A DNA stretch of 64,000 nucleotides, from assembly GCA_020466095.1 (NCBI GenBank), contig CM035806.1:113293080-113357079 (forward strand), in the 5' to 3' direction. This DNA is from Chlorops oryzae. Lineage: Eukaryota; Arthropoda; Insecta; Diptera; Chloropidae. This document shows positions 12,805-24,236 of the stretch, one piece after another. The translations under genes were made by a program, and so were the position numbers. The notes beneath the pieces are model-generated. The model made no database searches. It was not told the DNA's origin and saw only the letters and a list, made by a program, of their open reading frames with translations. Each line of letters starts with the position of its first letter. Position 1 is the first letter of the stretch.

Positions 12805-13406
12805 ATTCGATTCGACAAAGAACAGCTTTTGCTGTAGCATCGTGACGCGTCCGAGCTACTTCCAGAATTGAATCTTTAAATTGGAGTGTACTTATTTGAC
12901 TAATTCGACGGCGAAAATCTGAGGATTTTCTTTTTTCATACTCTTCATTCAATTCCTGGCCACAAAATAGGCATTGTTTATTAAAACAAAAAGTCGATTC
13001 ACTGGACCGTAATCTAGTACGAGGAGGACTTACTGTGGATGTACTCGCCTCTTCTTCTTTACGTTGTCTTTTATTACCTGCAGCAATAGAAGACTTTCGA
13101 GTATAATTTTAACGACAATTTTCATGTATTTTGACAGATTTCTGATTTTTAAGATATTCCAAAAATTCATCTGCTCTTTCGATACTTGCATTAATTAATA
13201 GTGGTACTCATGCAGCTTCGCAAATGCCTTCGCAACTTTTCCCATCGTAAATTTTCATATAAATTTTGACAGTTGTGTGACAAATTTCTCATTTTCCACA
13301 ATTTGCGAAGCTGCATGAGTCCCACTAATGTCTTCATACCACGTTCGACAGTAACAACTTCACCTTCAGTTAAAAGTTTAGCACAAATAAAACAATTTTC
13401 TGACAT
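12805..13406 (-). pseudogene. cysteine-rich N-terminal part of a multicopy insect protein, broken
   Basis: From ATG 13406 the minus strand encodes SENCFICAKLLTEG then VERGMKTL. After the MITE at 13200-13326 it resumes with ASIERADEFLEYLKNQKSVK and HENCR, then after an in-frame stop and frame change YTRKSS and the second cysteine pair CLFCGQ. This Cys-Cys/His-Cys pattern belongs to a family I know as repeated many times in insect genomes, but I cannot name it or give a function. The coding sequence is cut off by the TTAA element at its 3' side. Confidence 0.5.
13200..13326. mobile_element. 127-bp MITE, AGTGG family
   Basis: Inverted ends AGTGGTACTCATGCAGC (right side AGTGGGACTCATGCAGC) are flanked by AAT at 13197-13199 and 13327-13329. 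Taking out the element and one AAT leaves the surrounding minus-strand reading frame open and in phase, good evidence that this is an insertion. The ends resemble those of the element at 61859-62150. Confidence 0.75.
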
Positions 13407-14124
13407 TTTTGTTATAAAAATTAAATCAGCACAATTAAACACGTGCTTCAGTACCGAGTGGCGTTCAAGACTAACAGTTTTTCATTTACTATAGTAGGTT
13501 TGACCCTAGCAACAATATTTTAACATATGTTACAACTACAGAGATGTTTATACGTGGCGTACTCATGCATATTATGACGATTACTGCTTTTACAACTTTT
13601 TGGATCGTTATATCTCAAAAACGGTAGTTCGTAGGAAAAAGACATATAGACATTTATTGTAGATAATCGTATGATCTACAATTTTCATCTAAGGTAATTT
13701 TATGATAAAACTTACCGTTTTGCTGAAAATCGCGAAAAACTGATTTTTTTGACCTTTGACCTTGAACAAGTTGAGTTGTGTCATAGGACACCAGATAAGA
13801 ACGAAGTTCATTATGGTATTTATAAATGTTAGTAAATATAATTCGCAGCAAGGTTTTTCGCAAAACTCAATTGTTTTTATTAATCGAAAAATTTATGTAT
13901 ACAAGACGGCTGTTTGTTGTTTTCAACTGTTTTTAACAAGCGAAAATGCGATACAGTATATTTTGCTTAGCTGCATTCAATTATTTTCCAGACAATTTTA
14001 TGCACTTACGCGAAAAACGCACCTACCCGACATTTTTTGCTGTATTTTTGAGTAACATATCAGAATGTCTTTAACAACACTTGAATTCTTAAAAGAACGC
14101 CGTCCAAATATTAATTTTATTAAC
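13407..14124. other. unassigned AT-rich sequence
   Basis: No coding region, RNA gene or repeat pairing was recognised between the pseudogene and the next mini-me-type repeat. Confidence 0.3.
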
Positions 14125-14875
14125 AAACAAGTAAGAAAGCTAAAGTCGGTCAAGCCCGACTTTGAAATACCCAGCGTCCCGACATTATGAGCGCACTATG
14201 TTTTGCTTCTCTATTTGTGGGCGTGACAGTGGGAGGGCCACATTAATTATTTCCTTACACCTTGTATTCGCCTTGGTGAACCTATGCTGCGAATTTGAAG
14301 CTTCTATGCCTTTTACTTCGGAAGTTACGAAAATTCTCCATTTGTGGGCGTGGCAGTGGGCGGGCCTCATAAAATTTTTTCCTGCACCTTTCATTCGTCT
14401 TGGTCAACCTATGTTGCGAATTTGAAGTTTCTACGCCTTTTACTTCACACGTTACGATAAGCCCTTATATGTGGGCGTGGCTCACGGAGGGCGGTGTCAA
14501 TTTTTTTCCAGGATATGTCCCTTTTTGTAGTTTACCAGTACACCAAATATCAATGAAATGTGTTGAGTGGTTCGCAAGTTACAAGCATTTTACTGAAAAC
14601 ACATTAAATTCATTTGTGGGCGTGGCAGTGAGCGGATGTCTTCCATTTTTAGTTAGGATCATACTCGGACCCCGATATACCTGTGTGCCACATTTCGACT
14701 TGATTGGTCCAGCCGTTTCGGAGGAGATCCGGACACGGACGGACGGACAGACGGACATGTCTAAATCGAATTTTTGATCCTGATCAAGAATATATATATA
14801 TATATATATGTCTATATCTACGGAGCGTTATTCTGGCTGTTACAAGATACGTTGCTTACGCTGGGTATAGAAACA
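14125..14875 (+). repeat. mini-me-type repeat, second subtype
   Basis: It starts CAAGTAAGAAAGCTAAAGTC and contains repeated GTGGGCGTGGC words, a short GGACGGAC tract, the conserved GACATGTCTAAATCGAAT core, TGATCAAGAA and a pure TA tract at 14790-14808. It ends in GCTGGGTAT, the inverse of ATACCCAGC near its start. A partial reverse-complement copy is at 38480-38640. Confidence 0.6.
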
Positions 14876-15983
14876 AATAAGTACTTTGACTTACTTTCGC
14901 TACTTGAACGCATACGCTTATTACAAGTAATCAGACTCACAGGGTTGCATTTAAGTCAAACATTTCCTATATTTCTGTCGACCTGTCATCGAAATTTCAA
15001 CTCTGATTTCCATTCTTCAGAAGAATGAGCTCGTTACTTGCTTTCAATTTACTTCAACAGCGTTGACCCCTTAAAGTACGAAGTCAGCTAAGCAGAATAT
15101 ACTGGAACTGAAAAAGCATATGTGTGAAGGGTTTTCCATCGCAAATGAGATAGTCTCGAAAATGCGAATTTTCATACATAAAGATGTTTTAAAGTATCGA
15201 TATTTTTCACACCGATATTACATCCGCAGCCCCCGGAGTACAGACGATGATTTTAATTATGTTTTAATTATGTACGAATTGACGTATACTTTGATAGCGC
15301 AAAAAAATTATAAGCTACCTAAAATGCCCTTATATATTTGCAAAAACCTACTAATCGGAGTTATTCTGAAAACGTTCAGTCTGGCAGCACCACATATTGT
15401 TTTGTTTTGTTTGAATGCATTTATGCTTGTATGTGTCTGTGTAGTTTCTGAATTTAATAATTAATTGTTTTTTCGGGATATCGTCGGAAATAAGTGTCGC
15501 CTAAAAAAGTATAATATCTCGGCCGCATCAGCAAGTCATTTTACGTAAATATATGTATATTTCTTTCTTTTTCCAAAGGTTATTATACCCTTTTTTGCGA
15601 ACTTCAATTTAGGTAACGCGGATTTTATAGCGGTTTTTCACTTTTTCTCGACTAGGTCCCCTGTCGCTATCGTTTCATAAAGAACTTCGTTCTAATAAAA
15701 TTTTTTCCATACAGGGGAATGATGGGGAACTTTCCAATTTTATTTTTTATTATATTTTAAACAATCATGCCGATTTTCAGCTTGGTGGGAATTTATGTAA
15801 CCTCCCACTCATTTTTTGGTCTAATTTGACCGGACTATTAAATAAGTCCAAATAAATAATTGCACTAAGTATTTCAAAAAATTTTGGTTTAAGAGCAGCA
15901 TTTATGAACTTTATAACAAACCCTACAACGAAGGGATACCTTTGAAAATCAGACAGACAGAAAGTCTCATTTCTAAAAGCTAA
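14876..15983. other. unassigned sequence with a diverged mini-me-like tail
   Basis: The first part holds no recognisable gene. The part at 15740-15965 resembles the body of the mini-me-type repeat (TTTAAGAGCAGC, ACAACGAAGGGATACC, AATCAGACAGACAG). Its end passes into the AAAGTCTCATTTCTAAAAGC sequence also found at 41372-41397. Confidence 0.35.
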
Positions 15984-16620
15984 AGCCGGGAAGTCGCATA
16001 CACCGTTTTCGGCGACGAAAACGAAATTCCATACATTAGCTCCGAAAAAATTTCTGGTACAGAAAGTAGCGGCGAAATTCAGAATTGAAACAGCGCCAAT
16101 TACACTAGTTTACAGAATTTAAAACTTTCGCGAGAGCAGAGACGAAATGATGGTTTTAAGACTGAATTGGGGTCGCTGATCACGAAAATGGCATCCGTTT
16201 TTTTTCCCAAAGAATAGTTTTTGAGATATGGGCAAAAAACGTGTTTTTTGGTTACTTAATGAAATTTTGCCAAATAACTCCAAAACGGCTAGCCTAAATA
16301 AAATAAAATTTTATCAGCATGAAGCAGAAAACTTTCCCCTTTGCAACAATTTATCATTTGTTACAATCGGTGTCTTAGTTTTTGAGCTATAGGCATTTGA
16401 ACTTGAAAAAAGTTGACTTTTTTGGGTTTTTTTTAAAATTTTCAAAATATCATTTTATCTTTTAAGTAAAAAAAAAAATTTTTTTTAATTTTTTTCGGGA
16501 ACTAAAAATGATAAACATATATTTTACGTATATAGTAAACAAAATTTCTTCCAAATCGGTTGGCAAATAAAGAAGTTATAAGAGATTTTCCAAATTTACT
16601 CAAATTTTAGTGCCCTTATA

Positions 16621-17912
16621 ACAGGTTGGCTGATAAGTCCCCGGTCTGACACATAGATGGCGTCGCTAGTATTAAATGCATATTATTTTTATATAGTGGC
16701 AACCTTAAAATGATTCGTGTCAAAATTTGACGTCTGTAAGTCAATTAGCTTGTGAGATAGAGCGTCTTTTGTGAAGCAACTTTTGTTATTGTGAAAAAAA
16801 TGGAAAAAAAGGAATTTCGTGTTTTGATAAAATACTGTTTTCTGAAGGGAAAAATACAGTGGAAGCAAAAACTTGGCTTGATAATGAGTTGCCGGACTCT
16901 GCCCCAGGAAAATCAACAATAATTGATTGGTATGCAAAATTCAAGCGTGGTGAAATGAGCACGGAGGACGGTGAACGCAGTGGACGCCCGAAAGAGGTGG
17001 TTACCGACGAAAACATCAAAAAAATTCACAAAATGATTTTGAATGACCGTAAAATGAAGTTGATCGAGATAGCAGAGGCCTTAAAGATATCAAAGGAACG
17101 TGTTGGTCATATCATTCATCAATATTTGGATATGAAAAAGCTCTGTGCAAAATGGGTGCCGCGCGAGCTCACATTTGGCCAAAAACAACAACGTGTTGAT
17201 GATTCTGAGCGGTGTTTGCAGCTGTTAACTCGCAATACACCCGAGTTTTTGCGTCGATATGTGACAATGGATGAAACATGGCTCTATCACTACACTCCTG
17301 AGAACAATCGACAGTCGGCTGAGTGGACAGCGATCGGTGAACCGTCTCCGAAGCGTGGAAAGACTCAAAAGTCCGCTGGCAAAGTAATGGCCTCTGTTTT
17401 TTGGGATGGGCATGGAATAATTTTTATCGATTATCTTGAGAAGGGAAAAACCATCAACAGTGACTATTATATGTCGTTATTGGAGCGTTTGAAGGTTGAA
17501 ATCGCGGCAAAACGGCCCCATATGAAGAAAAAAAAAGTGTTGTTCCACCAAGACAACGCACCGTGCCACAAGTCATTGAGAACGATGGCAAAAATTCATG
17601 AATTAGGCTTCGAATTGCTTCCCCACCCACCGTATTCTCCAGATCTGGCCCCCAGCGACTTTTTCTTGTTCTCAGACCTCAAAAGGATGCTCGCAGGGAA
17701 AAAATTTGGCTGCAATGAAGAGGTGATCACCGAAACTGAGGCCTATTTTGAGGCAAAACCGAAGGAGTACTACCAAAATGGTATCAAAAAATTGGAAGGT
17801 CGTTATAATCGTTGTATCGCTCTTGAAGGGAACTATGTTGAATAATAACAACGAATTTTGACAAAAAAATGTGTTTTTCTTTGTTAGACCGGGGACTTAT
17901 CAGCCAACCTGT
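16621..17912 (+). mobile_element. Himar1-like irritans-subfamily mariner
   Basis: Both ends match the irritans-type terminal repeat (ACAGGTTGGCTGATAAGTCC onwards, inverted at 17884-17912) with TA on each side. The total of 1292 bp is the usual mariner size. It interrupts the hAT transposase pseudogene just after its dimerisation motif. Confidence 0.93.
16800..17845 (+). pseudogene. mariner transposase, one early frameshift
   Basis: Cut-and-paste transposase that would bind the terminal repeats and insert at TA. From ATG 16800 the frame starts MEKKEFRVLIKYCFLKG, then the A-run near 16851 is one base short for the family. The remaining 328 residues are uninterrupted to TAA 17843-17845. Two helix-turn-helix regions come first, then WVPREL. 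The catalytic triad is intact: D in TMDETWLYHY, D in LFHQDNAPCH and D in SPDLAPSDFF, the last two 34 residues apart (DD34D). By memory it differs from the Himar1 consensus at only a few positions. One small indel is the only inactivating change seen; a sequencing error in the homopolymer is possible. Confidence 0.93.
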
Positions 17913-17914
17913 TA

Positions 17915-20117
17915 TGTTAAGAACTGAAAACGCCCTTTCCACTGAAGCATTTGAAAACGGCAAAGACAATAGCGCCACCGCGAGTTCAGCAATATGTCGG
18001 AATCGGCCCTCACCACCTGCATCAGTTACATTAATCGCTCTAGACCAATACTCGTCACAGCTTTCACTTTTTATTTCTAAACGGTGCAATAAGTTCCACT
18101 CCCTTAAAGTCTCATCCACATCGCCACAAACATTTTGAAATGAAACCGCCAAATCGGTTATATCTGGTTTAAATTGTTGGCATGCGTGTATAGGGCTAAA
18201 CAAATTGACTTTTTCCAAAATGCTGATATTTTTTGGTACTCTATTTTGAATTTCCTCAATCAGTTTCACGTAGAAGCCCCTGCAACATTGTTTTATTGCC
18301 AGCAGCTGGGTTGAATTACAATGTATGCTTTGGTAATTGAATTCATAACCAAAATTGATGCATTCGGCTGGCATTAAATAATTTTGGAACTCAAATTTTA
18401 CAAGCTCTCGTTGGGAAACTTTGGCCAGTTGTTAAGGAATTACAACACTTTGAAGGCTCTGATAAAGTAAGTCATTTAAGTCTTGAAAAAGTTTTGAAGG
18501 CTCTGCAGATTCCGACTGGAATAGAGCGTTTAGACTGATGACTTTTTTTAGTGAGTATTTCAAAAAAAGCAAGTACAATTTGTTTTCAAAAGAAGAGTAC
18601 ATTTGATAAAGCTCTTCGGCTTTATATCCTACATCACCGCGCTTAGATAATCTGGCTTCCTCAAATTGTAGTTTTAGCTCATCCCATTGATCAATAACAA
18701 TATCAATTGCACCCAACCGAGCTAGCCAACGAGTTCCTGAAAGTTTGGGTATTTTCTTCGGACAACTATTGCGCATAATTTCAAAATATTTTGCATATTT
18801 GTTTATTCGGCATGTACTTCTTGAAAACCAAGCGTGAGTTTCCTTAACTAGGGTATCCAGATTTCTGGGGAGTACGTCACACGCCTTTTCTGCACAAAGG
18901 TGAAGAGAATGACATACGCATTTAATTGTGACGAGATGAGGAATGAGCGCAGTCAACTTTGACGACACAGAATTGTAGGCTCCAGCCATAGCATTCGCAC
19001 CATCTATCCCAATACCTATAAGTTTGGACAAATCTAGTTTATCGTTTTTGAGTTCGTCGATTATTGCGTCTGTCATGGCTTGAGACGATCCCGATTCCAG
19101 CTTGACTAATTTGTAAAATTCAGTCCGCACTAATTTATTCTTTCTACAATAGAAACGAATTACCAAGCACATGACCTTAATCGTATCGATCGTTGTGCTT
19201 TCATCTACTATTAGTGAAAAATGGGATATGCCAACATCTTCCACTAGCTCTTCCAGCATACAGGGTGAGAGAATATTTAAAATTAAAACTGTAATATTGA
19301 AAGTTTTTAATGCAAATAGGTTTTCGTAAAAAACATTTTTTAACGCATTTTAATGCCGCAACATTTCCATCACATCACTTTACTATGCATCAGCCATTTT
19401 TTGTTTTTACATTTACTTACCCGTGCATTTAGTACGATGCAGTTTTATGTCGGCTAACAACTTCGATTCCACATCTATGTGTTTTATAAGCTCACCCAAA
19501 TGATCAACCGAACTCAAGGAGCAATGTTCGGCAATGAAACAAGCAATTTTAAGCTTTGCTCTTTTCCTTTTTTCATCTATATTTGTACAGACAAAGCTTT
19601 CGATTTCGGGAGTTTTCTTACAATCTCTCATGTTGTCTGTAGACTTATGCGAGTTTGAATCAGCATGTTCAGACAAACCTTTTTTATGCGCAAGGAGTTC
19701 TTTTTTGCAGTATACGCAGAATACCTTTGTATCATTCCCTGGAACTGCTGCCAACCAGCCTACAACATGAATTATCATATTTGGGTTAAACTAGGACCAT
19801 GGCCATCATTTGCAAAATTTTGCAAAATATTTTTTTTGGATTGTACCATAAGAGATTCAAAATGGTGAAAATTATATTTTGCAAAATTTTGCAAATGATG
19901 GCCATGGTCCTAGTTTAACCCAAATAGTGCACTATTTGGCTGCTAAACAAAGCCACAGCTATATTTTTGGTGCTTTGGCTGTTTGACAGACAGCCCTTCA
20001 AACCCTGGTTTAATCCATTCATTGCTCCTGCTTAGTCTTACCTTTAAACAAAGGATCCATTTCCCAGGACTTGCGATATTTTTGGACGTATTTACGCTTC
20101 GACTGTAAGGACGCCAT
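17915..20117 (-). pseudogene. hAT-superfamily transposase, spliced, degraded
   Basis: Three exons are readable on the minus strand. Exon 1 (20117-20042) encodes MASLQSKRKYVQKYRKSWE. Exon 2 (19759-19421) has a BED-like finger with FCVYCKKEL and HADSNSHK. Exon 3 starts at 19288 and contains ILSPCMLEELVEDVG, FSLIVDESTTID and GIDGANAM, ending with the hAT dimerisation motif SNASVERAFSVLNI. Introns have GT-AG borders and the joins are in phase. Defects: a TAA at 18432-18434 in the reading frame, and loss of everything after FSVLNI where the mariner begins. The sequence left of the mariner does not continue the hAT C-terminus, so that end was lost or rearranged. Catalytic residues were not individually mapped. 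Confidence 0.85.
19779..19925. repeat. 147-bp near-perfect hairpin in the hAT intron
   Basis: Two arms of about 52 bp, starting ATTTGGGTTAAACTAGGACC and ending in its reverse complement, surround a loop of about 45 bp. It lies wholly inside intron 1 of the hAT pseudogene, next to the exon 2 acceptor. No clear target duplication; it could be a tiny foldback MITE. Confidence 0.7.
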
Positions 20118-20591
20118 TTTTCTGCAGCTTGATTTGCTAGTAATTTTTTATATGACTTTTAAGCTTCCATATATTATATTAAACATTTCAATGAATGATT
20201 GATGAACCCCTAAAATTCCCCTAGAAAAATTTGTCCACCCCAAAACATACCCCTAAAAATTTGCTCCCCCTAAACTGCCCCCTAAAAGTAGGAAATCCCC
20301 CTAAATCTAGGGGGAAAACCCCTAACCTAGCAACATAAAATTTATGACAAATGAAAATAAAATTTTCTTTGATTTTATATCAATAAATTTCGAGGCACTC
20401 TATTTCACTTCAATATGATATGACAGCTAAAAATCGGTTGTTCCGGTTTCTGATTTATGTCGCTACGCTTCTAACGAAACGAAAACTAACTCAGGAACGA
20501 AACAGTGACGAACAACAACGATTTTCAGTTTTCGTTTTAGTTTTCGTGGCCGAAAACGGTGTATGCGACTTCCCGGCTTAAACGTTCAAAT

Positions 20592-20771
20592 CATATAGAA
20601 CTATAGCTGCAACTTCGGCCAAATTTTGGCGCGTTATGGCATGATTTGGTGAAAAAGTTCAATTGTGGTGAACCACGCCATAAGTCGAGTGTTGTGGCGA
20701 ACCACGTAATAGAAAGTGTGGTGTACCACGTAATAGCTTTTGGCCGAAGTTGCAGCTATAGTTCTATATGG
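20592..20771. mobile_element. 180-bp hAT-type MITE, CATATAG family
   Basis: Thirty-base inverted ends beginning CATATAGAACTATAGCTGCA are flanked by the perfect 8-bp duplication GTTCAAAT (20584-20591, 20772-20779). The copy of this region at 41.37 kb has one GTTCAAAT and no insert. A truncated copy at 26265-26334 occupies the mirror position in the opposite arm of the large inverted repeat. Confidence 0.85.
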
Positions 20772-22032
20772 TTCAAATTGTAGTCGGTTACTATTTTCAC
20801 CATCGATTTGCACTATTGACTCGTTCCATTTGGCACCATCTGTTCTCCATAGATTCCACGCTCACGTCTAAATTAAACCAGACCAAAAACTCGGAAATCA
20901 GTTTTTTGTAGTACGTGAATTTTTCTTATACTAAAAAGAAAAAATGGTGGATGGAATTTAGGCCGCGTGAATTTAGCCCGCCATCAGTTTTCGATCGCGG
21001 CCTAAATTCATTTTGAAAATGAAATAAGGCCGCCGTCCAAAAAAGTGTTTTTTATGCGCGGTCTAAATTCATTTTGAAAATGAATTAAGACCGCCGTCGA
21101 AAAAAGTTTTTTGGAGCGCGGTCTAAATTAATTTTGGAAATGAAATAAGACCGCCGCACAGTGTAACTTACCCATACATTGCTTGGCCAAAAATAGAAGG
21201 ATTTTCCCTAGAGCAATAAAATTTGGCACGGATTTTTCTTACATTGTTATTAAACAATTTCCAAAAAAAATTTAATAATAACAAAATTACAAATAAAAAT
21301 GGTTTGTCTGTGCAAAACGGGAGATAAAGATTTCAGAGCAAAATCTAAACAATTTAGCCTCATTTAAATTTTTTTTAATTGTTTTCGAATGTAAGTTTAA
21401 TAATGGCCTCGAAATTTTTCAGTAGTGCCTCACGAACCAGTGATAGACCGTTGCTTGACTGGTCGCATTTCCTGTATGGAATTTTGAAATCGCAGTCAGA
21501 TTTAGCAGTTACAGTGGAATCTCGATTATCCGACTCTCGCTTAGCTGCTACCTCCCTTAAATCTCACACTTCAGTAAACAAAAAGAACGAGCGTGTTATT
21601 TTCAAAATCGGAAATCTATAAATAAAGCAAATCGGCATTTTAAATTGTTTTTCCCCAATAACATATTACTTTGCTTAATAAGATTTATCAAGATTATTGA
21701 ACGAATCGAATAAGCAAGGTTTTATCGTATTTACAACGAATTCCTGGAAATGTTATTGAAAAAGTTCGAGGAAAAAGAAGATGCCAAAACATTTGGTCAC
21801 AAAAAGCGAAGTGAGATGTGATCAGTGTTGCCGTTCTGATAAAATTTTACCAAAACTTTTTACTTTTTTGTGGATGTGAAGATGTGCAGTTTTTTTCTGA
21901 TTTTAGTTGTTTTTCAAAGTTTCTAATAAATTATGGATTATTATGTCGTTGTATACTTAATTAAAACAAAAACATTTTATTGTCTCAATGCATGTGTTTA
22001 AGCACATTGCAGCTACCAAAATAGCAACAATA
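20703..22032 (+). repeat. left arm of the 1.3-kb inverted repeat
   Basis: It matches the reverse complement of 24237-26334 (minus the insertion at 24834-25590) with only scattered differences, by eye around 98-99%. It includes the end of the CATATAG MITE, three palindromic repeats and a non-coding stretch ending AGCAACAATA. Minor frames within the arm are not recognised as genes. Confidence 0.9.
20997..21154. repeat. three 37-bp palindromes in tandem
   Basis: Units at 20997-21033, 21058-21094 and 21118-21154 each read GCGGYCTAAATT, a TTTTGAAAA-like centre, then AATTAAGRCCGC, an imperfect perfectly centred palindrome. They repeat every 60-61 bp with a CGTCSAAAAAAGT spacer. The mirror array is at about 25885-26041 in the right arm. 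Confidence 0.9.
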
Positions 22033-22122
22033 ACAATATATAAAAACAAATAAAAGGTATTGCCTAGTGATATAAATATTTAATAATTAATAAAAATAAA
22101 ACCCTCTTGAATTTTAATTTAC

Positions 22123-23244
22123 CTGATCACAAAATTCAACGTAAATTATTAACAGTTGGTAAAAGTTTCCAAAAGGGCAAATTTTAAAAGTGGCATCCAT
22201 TAGAAATTCGCGTTTCGCTTCCGGTATATTTTCACGTATATTTTTCATTACAGCATCAGATGCAAAGTAACTGTACGCAAAATCCTCACTTTCATACGAA
22301 CCCTTTCAAAACTCACTTTTTGAGTTTTCATGCATCGTCCGGCTGTAGTTTTCGACAACCATTTCACATTTGTACGCCTCGATAACTTCATGCACATTAG
22401 TTGGTGGTTTTGGAATTTTGTTGTTTCTTATTTTCAGAAAACTCCGCCGATGTTTATTGAAATTGAGATGAGAGTTTTGGTTCCTTTTAAAAATGTAAAA
22501 TAAGATAATTCTATTTCGTTGCTTTCTCCTATTCGCACTTGAATCGTTCTTAGACTTCGTTTGGGAAATTTCATTATGGGATCATGCTAGACTGCACCAA
22601 TCCTTTTTTTTTTTTTTTTTACAATTCATTTTGCTCTTTAAATCAAACCTAACGTTCCTAATTTGTATTTTTCCGCACCTTTATTTCGGAACAACATATA
22701 AAAGCATTTGAACGATTTAACTGCGCATGAGGCTTTATACGACCAAAACACTTACTCCAAAACAGCATTATCGAAAATCTCCCTCACTTCAGATATTTGT
22801 GATGTTGTACTTGACGTTGTTATATCTGCACATTGTTCTTTAATTTTTGTCAGCAATTTCAATTCAGATATTTCCTCTTTTTTGTCGCCATGCAGATGTT
22901 CAAAAAATGGATCCCCAAAAAAACAGCAATTATTTTTCAAGTACACACGGGCTTTGCAATTTTTGACTTTGCATGTGTACATACGCAACCGCACCATCGG
23001 CTAACAATTTATTTCGCACGTATAATTGATTTTCGGTTTTTGAATGTAAAATATATTTGTCGCGTCTTTCCCCTTGAATTATTTCAAATGCGCACACTTT
23101 TTCACCACAGCTCTTGGAAATAATCATTTTTTCTGACTTGTTTTCGTCAATTTCTTTTCCAATAACTGGTGATAGGGATTCTAATTGAATATTTGAATCC
23201 GAATCTATAAACGGTTCTTCAGGTGAATTTAAACTTTGAGCCAT
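22123..23244 (-). pseudogene. FLYWCH zinc finger / MULE transposase remnant
   Basis: From ATG 23244 the product starts MAQSLNSPEEPFIDSD. It then shows a FLYWCH-type finger: DKYILHSKTENQLYVRNKLL, and in a shifted frame VRLRMYTCKVKNCKARVYL with HLHGDKKEE. Further on, RRSFLKIRNNKIPKPP, then FASDAVMKNIRENIP and DATFKICPFGNFYQLLIIY match the start of the Mutator-like transposase core, where DAT holds the first acidic residue. A donor follows at 22122. The rest of the catalytic domain is absent, and at least one frameshift and one stop are present. Located between the inverted arms, it is the probable source gene of the element. Confidence 0.7.
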
Positions 23245-23281
23245 TATCCCATTTGGTGTCTAACGCATTCAAAGAACAAAC

Positions 23282-24036
23282 CATGTAGGAGTGTAGGTCT
23301 AACTCTTCTTCTTCCTAATCCCCGCAATGTGTTAGAGCTACGCTGCTTCAACATAGGCACATAGCATGAGGAAAAGAGAAGCATGCTATGGCAGCGAAAT
23401 ATTTAGTTCTGCTGTGGTGAAATGCATTGCCACTTTTATTTTTAATTTTGGGAGATTTTCGCTTACATTACATATAAAATATCTACCAAACTCATAACAT
23501 GATATGAAAAGCTTAAAAAACATAAAACTAATGAACGAAACTCAATGCCAAGGAGAAATTTAAATTGTTTTTTTGTCCAACCCTGTCCACATAACTTTTT
23601 GATCACACTATTTCAGCAAAAATGCTAAATTCTATGTACAATCTAATTCGTAGCTGTAGTCAAAAATGTATGTCAATTTATTACAAAATGAAAACATTCG
23701 TGCACATTAAGCAAAAGTATATCGTAATATATTTATTAAAGCTTCAATTATAACTTTTAAAGCTATATAAAAAACCGAGCCGACGCCGTGTTTCTTTGAT
23801 AATTTTCTTGCAAGTGGCATCATAGTGCCACTTTGTGTCTACCCGTATTGTTGTTGGTAGCTTTCTGGTGAATTTCTCGAATTTGTTGAATTTCCTATTC
23901 CTGCTTAAGGTTTTTGTTGGTAGCTTTTTGGTGAATATCCCCAATTTGTTGAATTTCCTATGCCTGCCTAATGGTGTATATCCCCATCGCAGCAGAGGCT
24001 TTTCGACGTCGACAGTTAGACCTACAGTCCTACATG
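23282..24036. mobile_element. 755-bp CATGTAG-ended hAT-type element, copy 1
   Basis: The inverted ends CATGTAGGAGTGTAGGTCTA and (inverse) CATGTAGGACTGTAGGTCTA enclose a non-coding interior. It matches 24834-25590 in reverse orientation. The 8 bp on the two sides do not match (GAACAAAC, CCGTTTAC), so one flank has probably been rearranged. Confidence 0.7.
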
Positions 24037-24236
24037 CCGTTTACCCTGACTAAATGTGCTGTGCAATCACTTTGCAAAACACAAAGCAATATAGAATTCA
24101 CCATAGCTCCCCCCGAGCGGCTGCTCGACTTTACATGGCTTCCATGTAGGGCTCAATCTATTGAGTCTGAATTGTGTTCCATGTTTGTGCCCATTATTTG
24201 CTGAGCTGGCATTTTTGATGTTTTGATGTTGAAAAA

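Larger units (their letters stand above)
15984..20578. mobile_element. 4.6-kb element with AGCCGGG ends and TAA target duplication
   Basis: Inverted ends AGCCGGGAAGTCGCATACAC (about 30 bp in all) are flanked by TAA (15981-15983 and 20579-20581). The diverged copy at 41372-41397 carries the uninterrupted site (AAAGCTAAACG in the same orientation), which confirms both borders. Inside lie a hAT-type transposase pseudogene and a mariner. A 3-bp TAA duplication is PIF/Harbinger-like, not hAT-like, so the hAT gene is probably a second nested insertion whose own ends I could not define. Confidence 0.7.
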
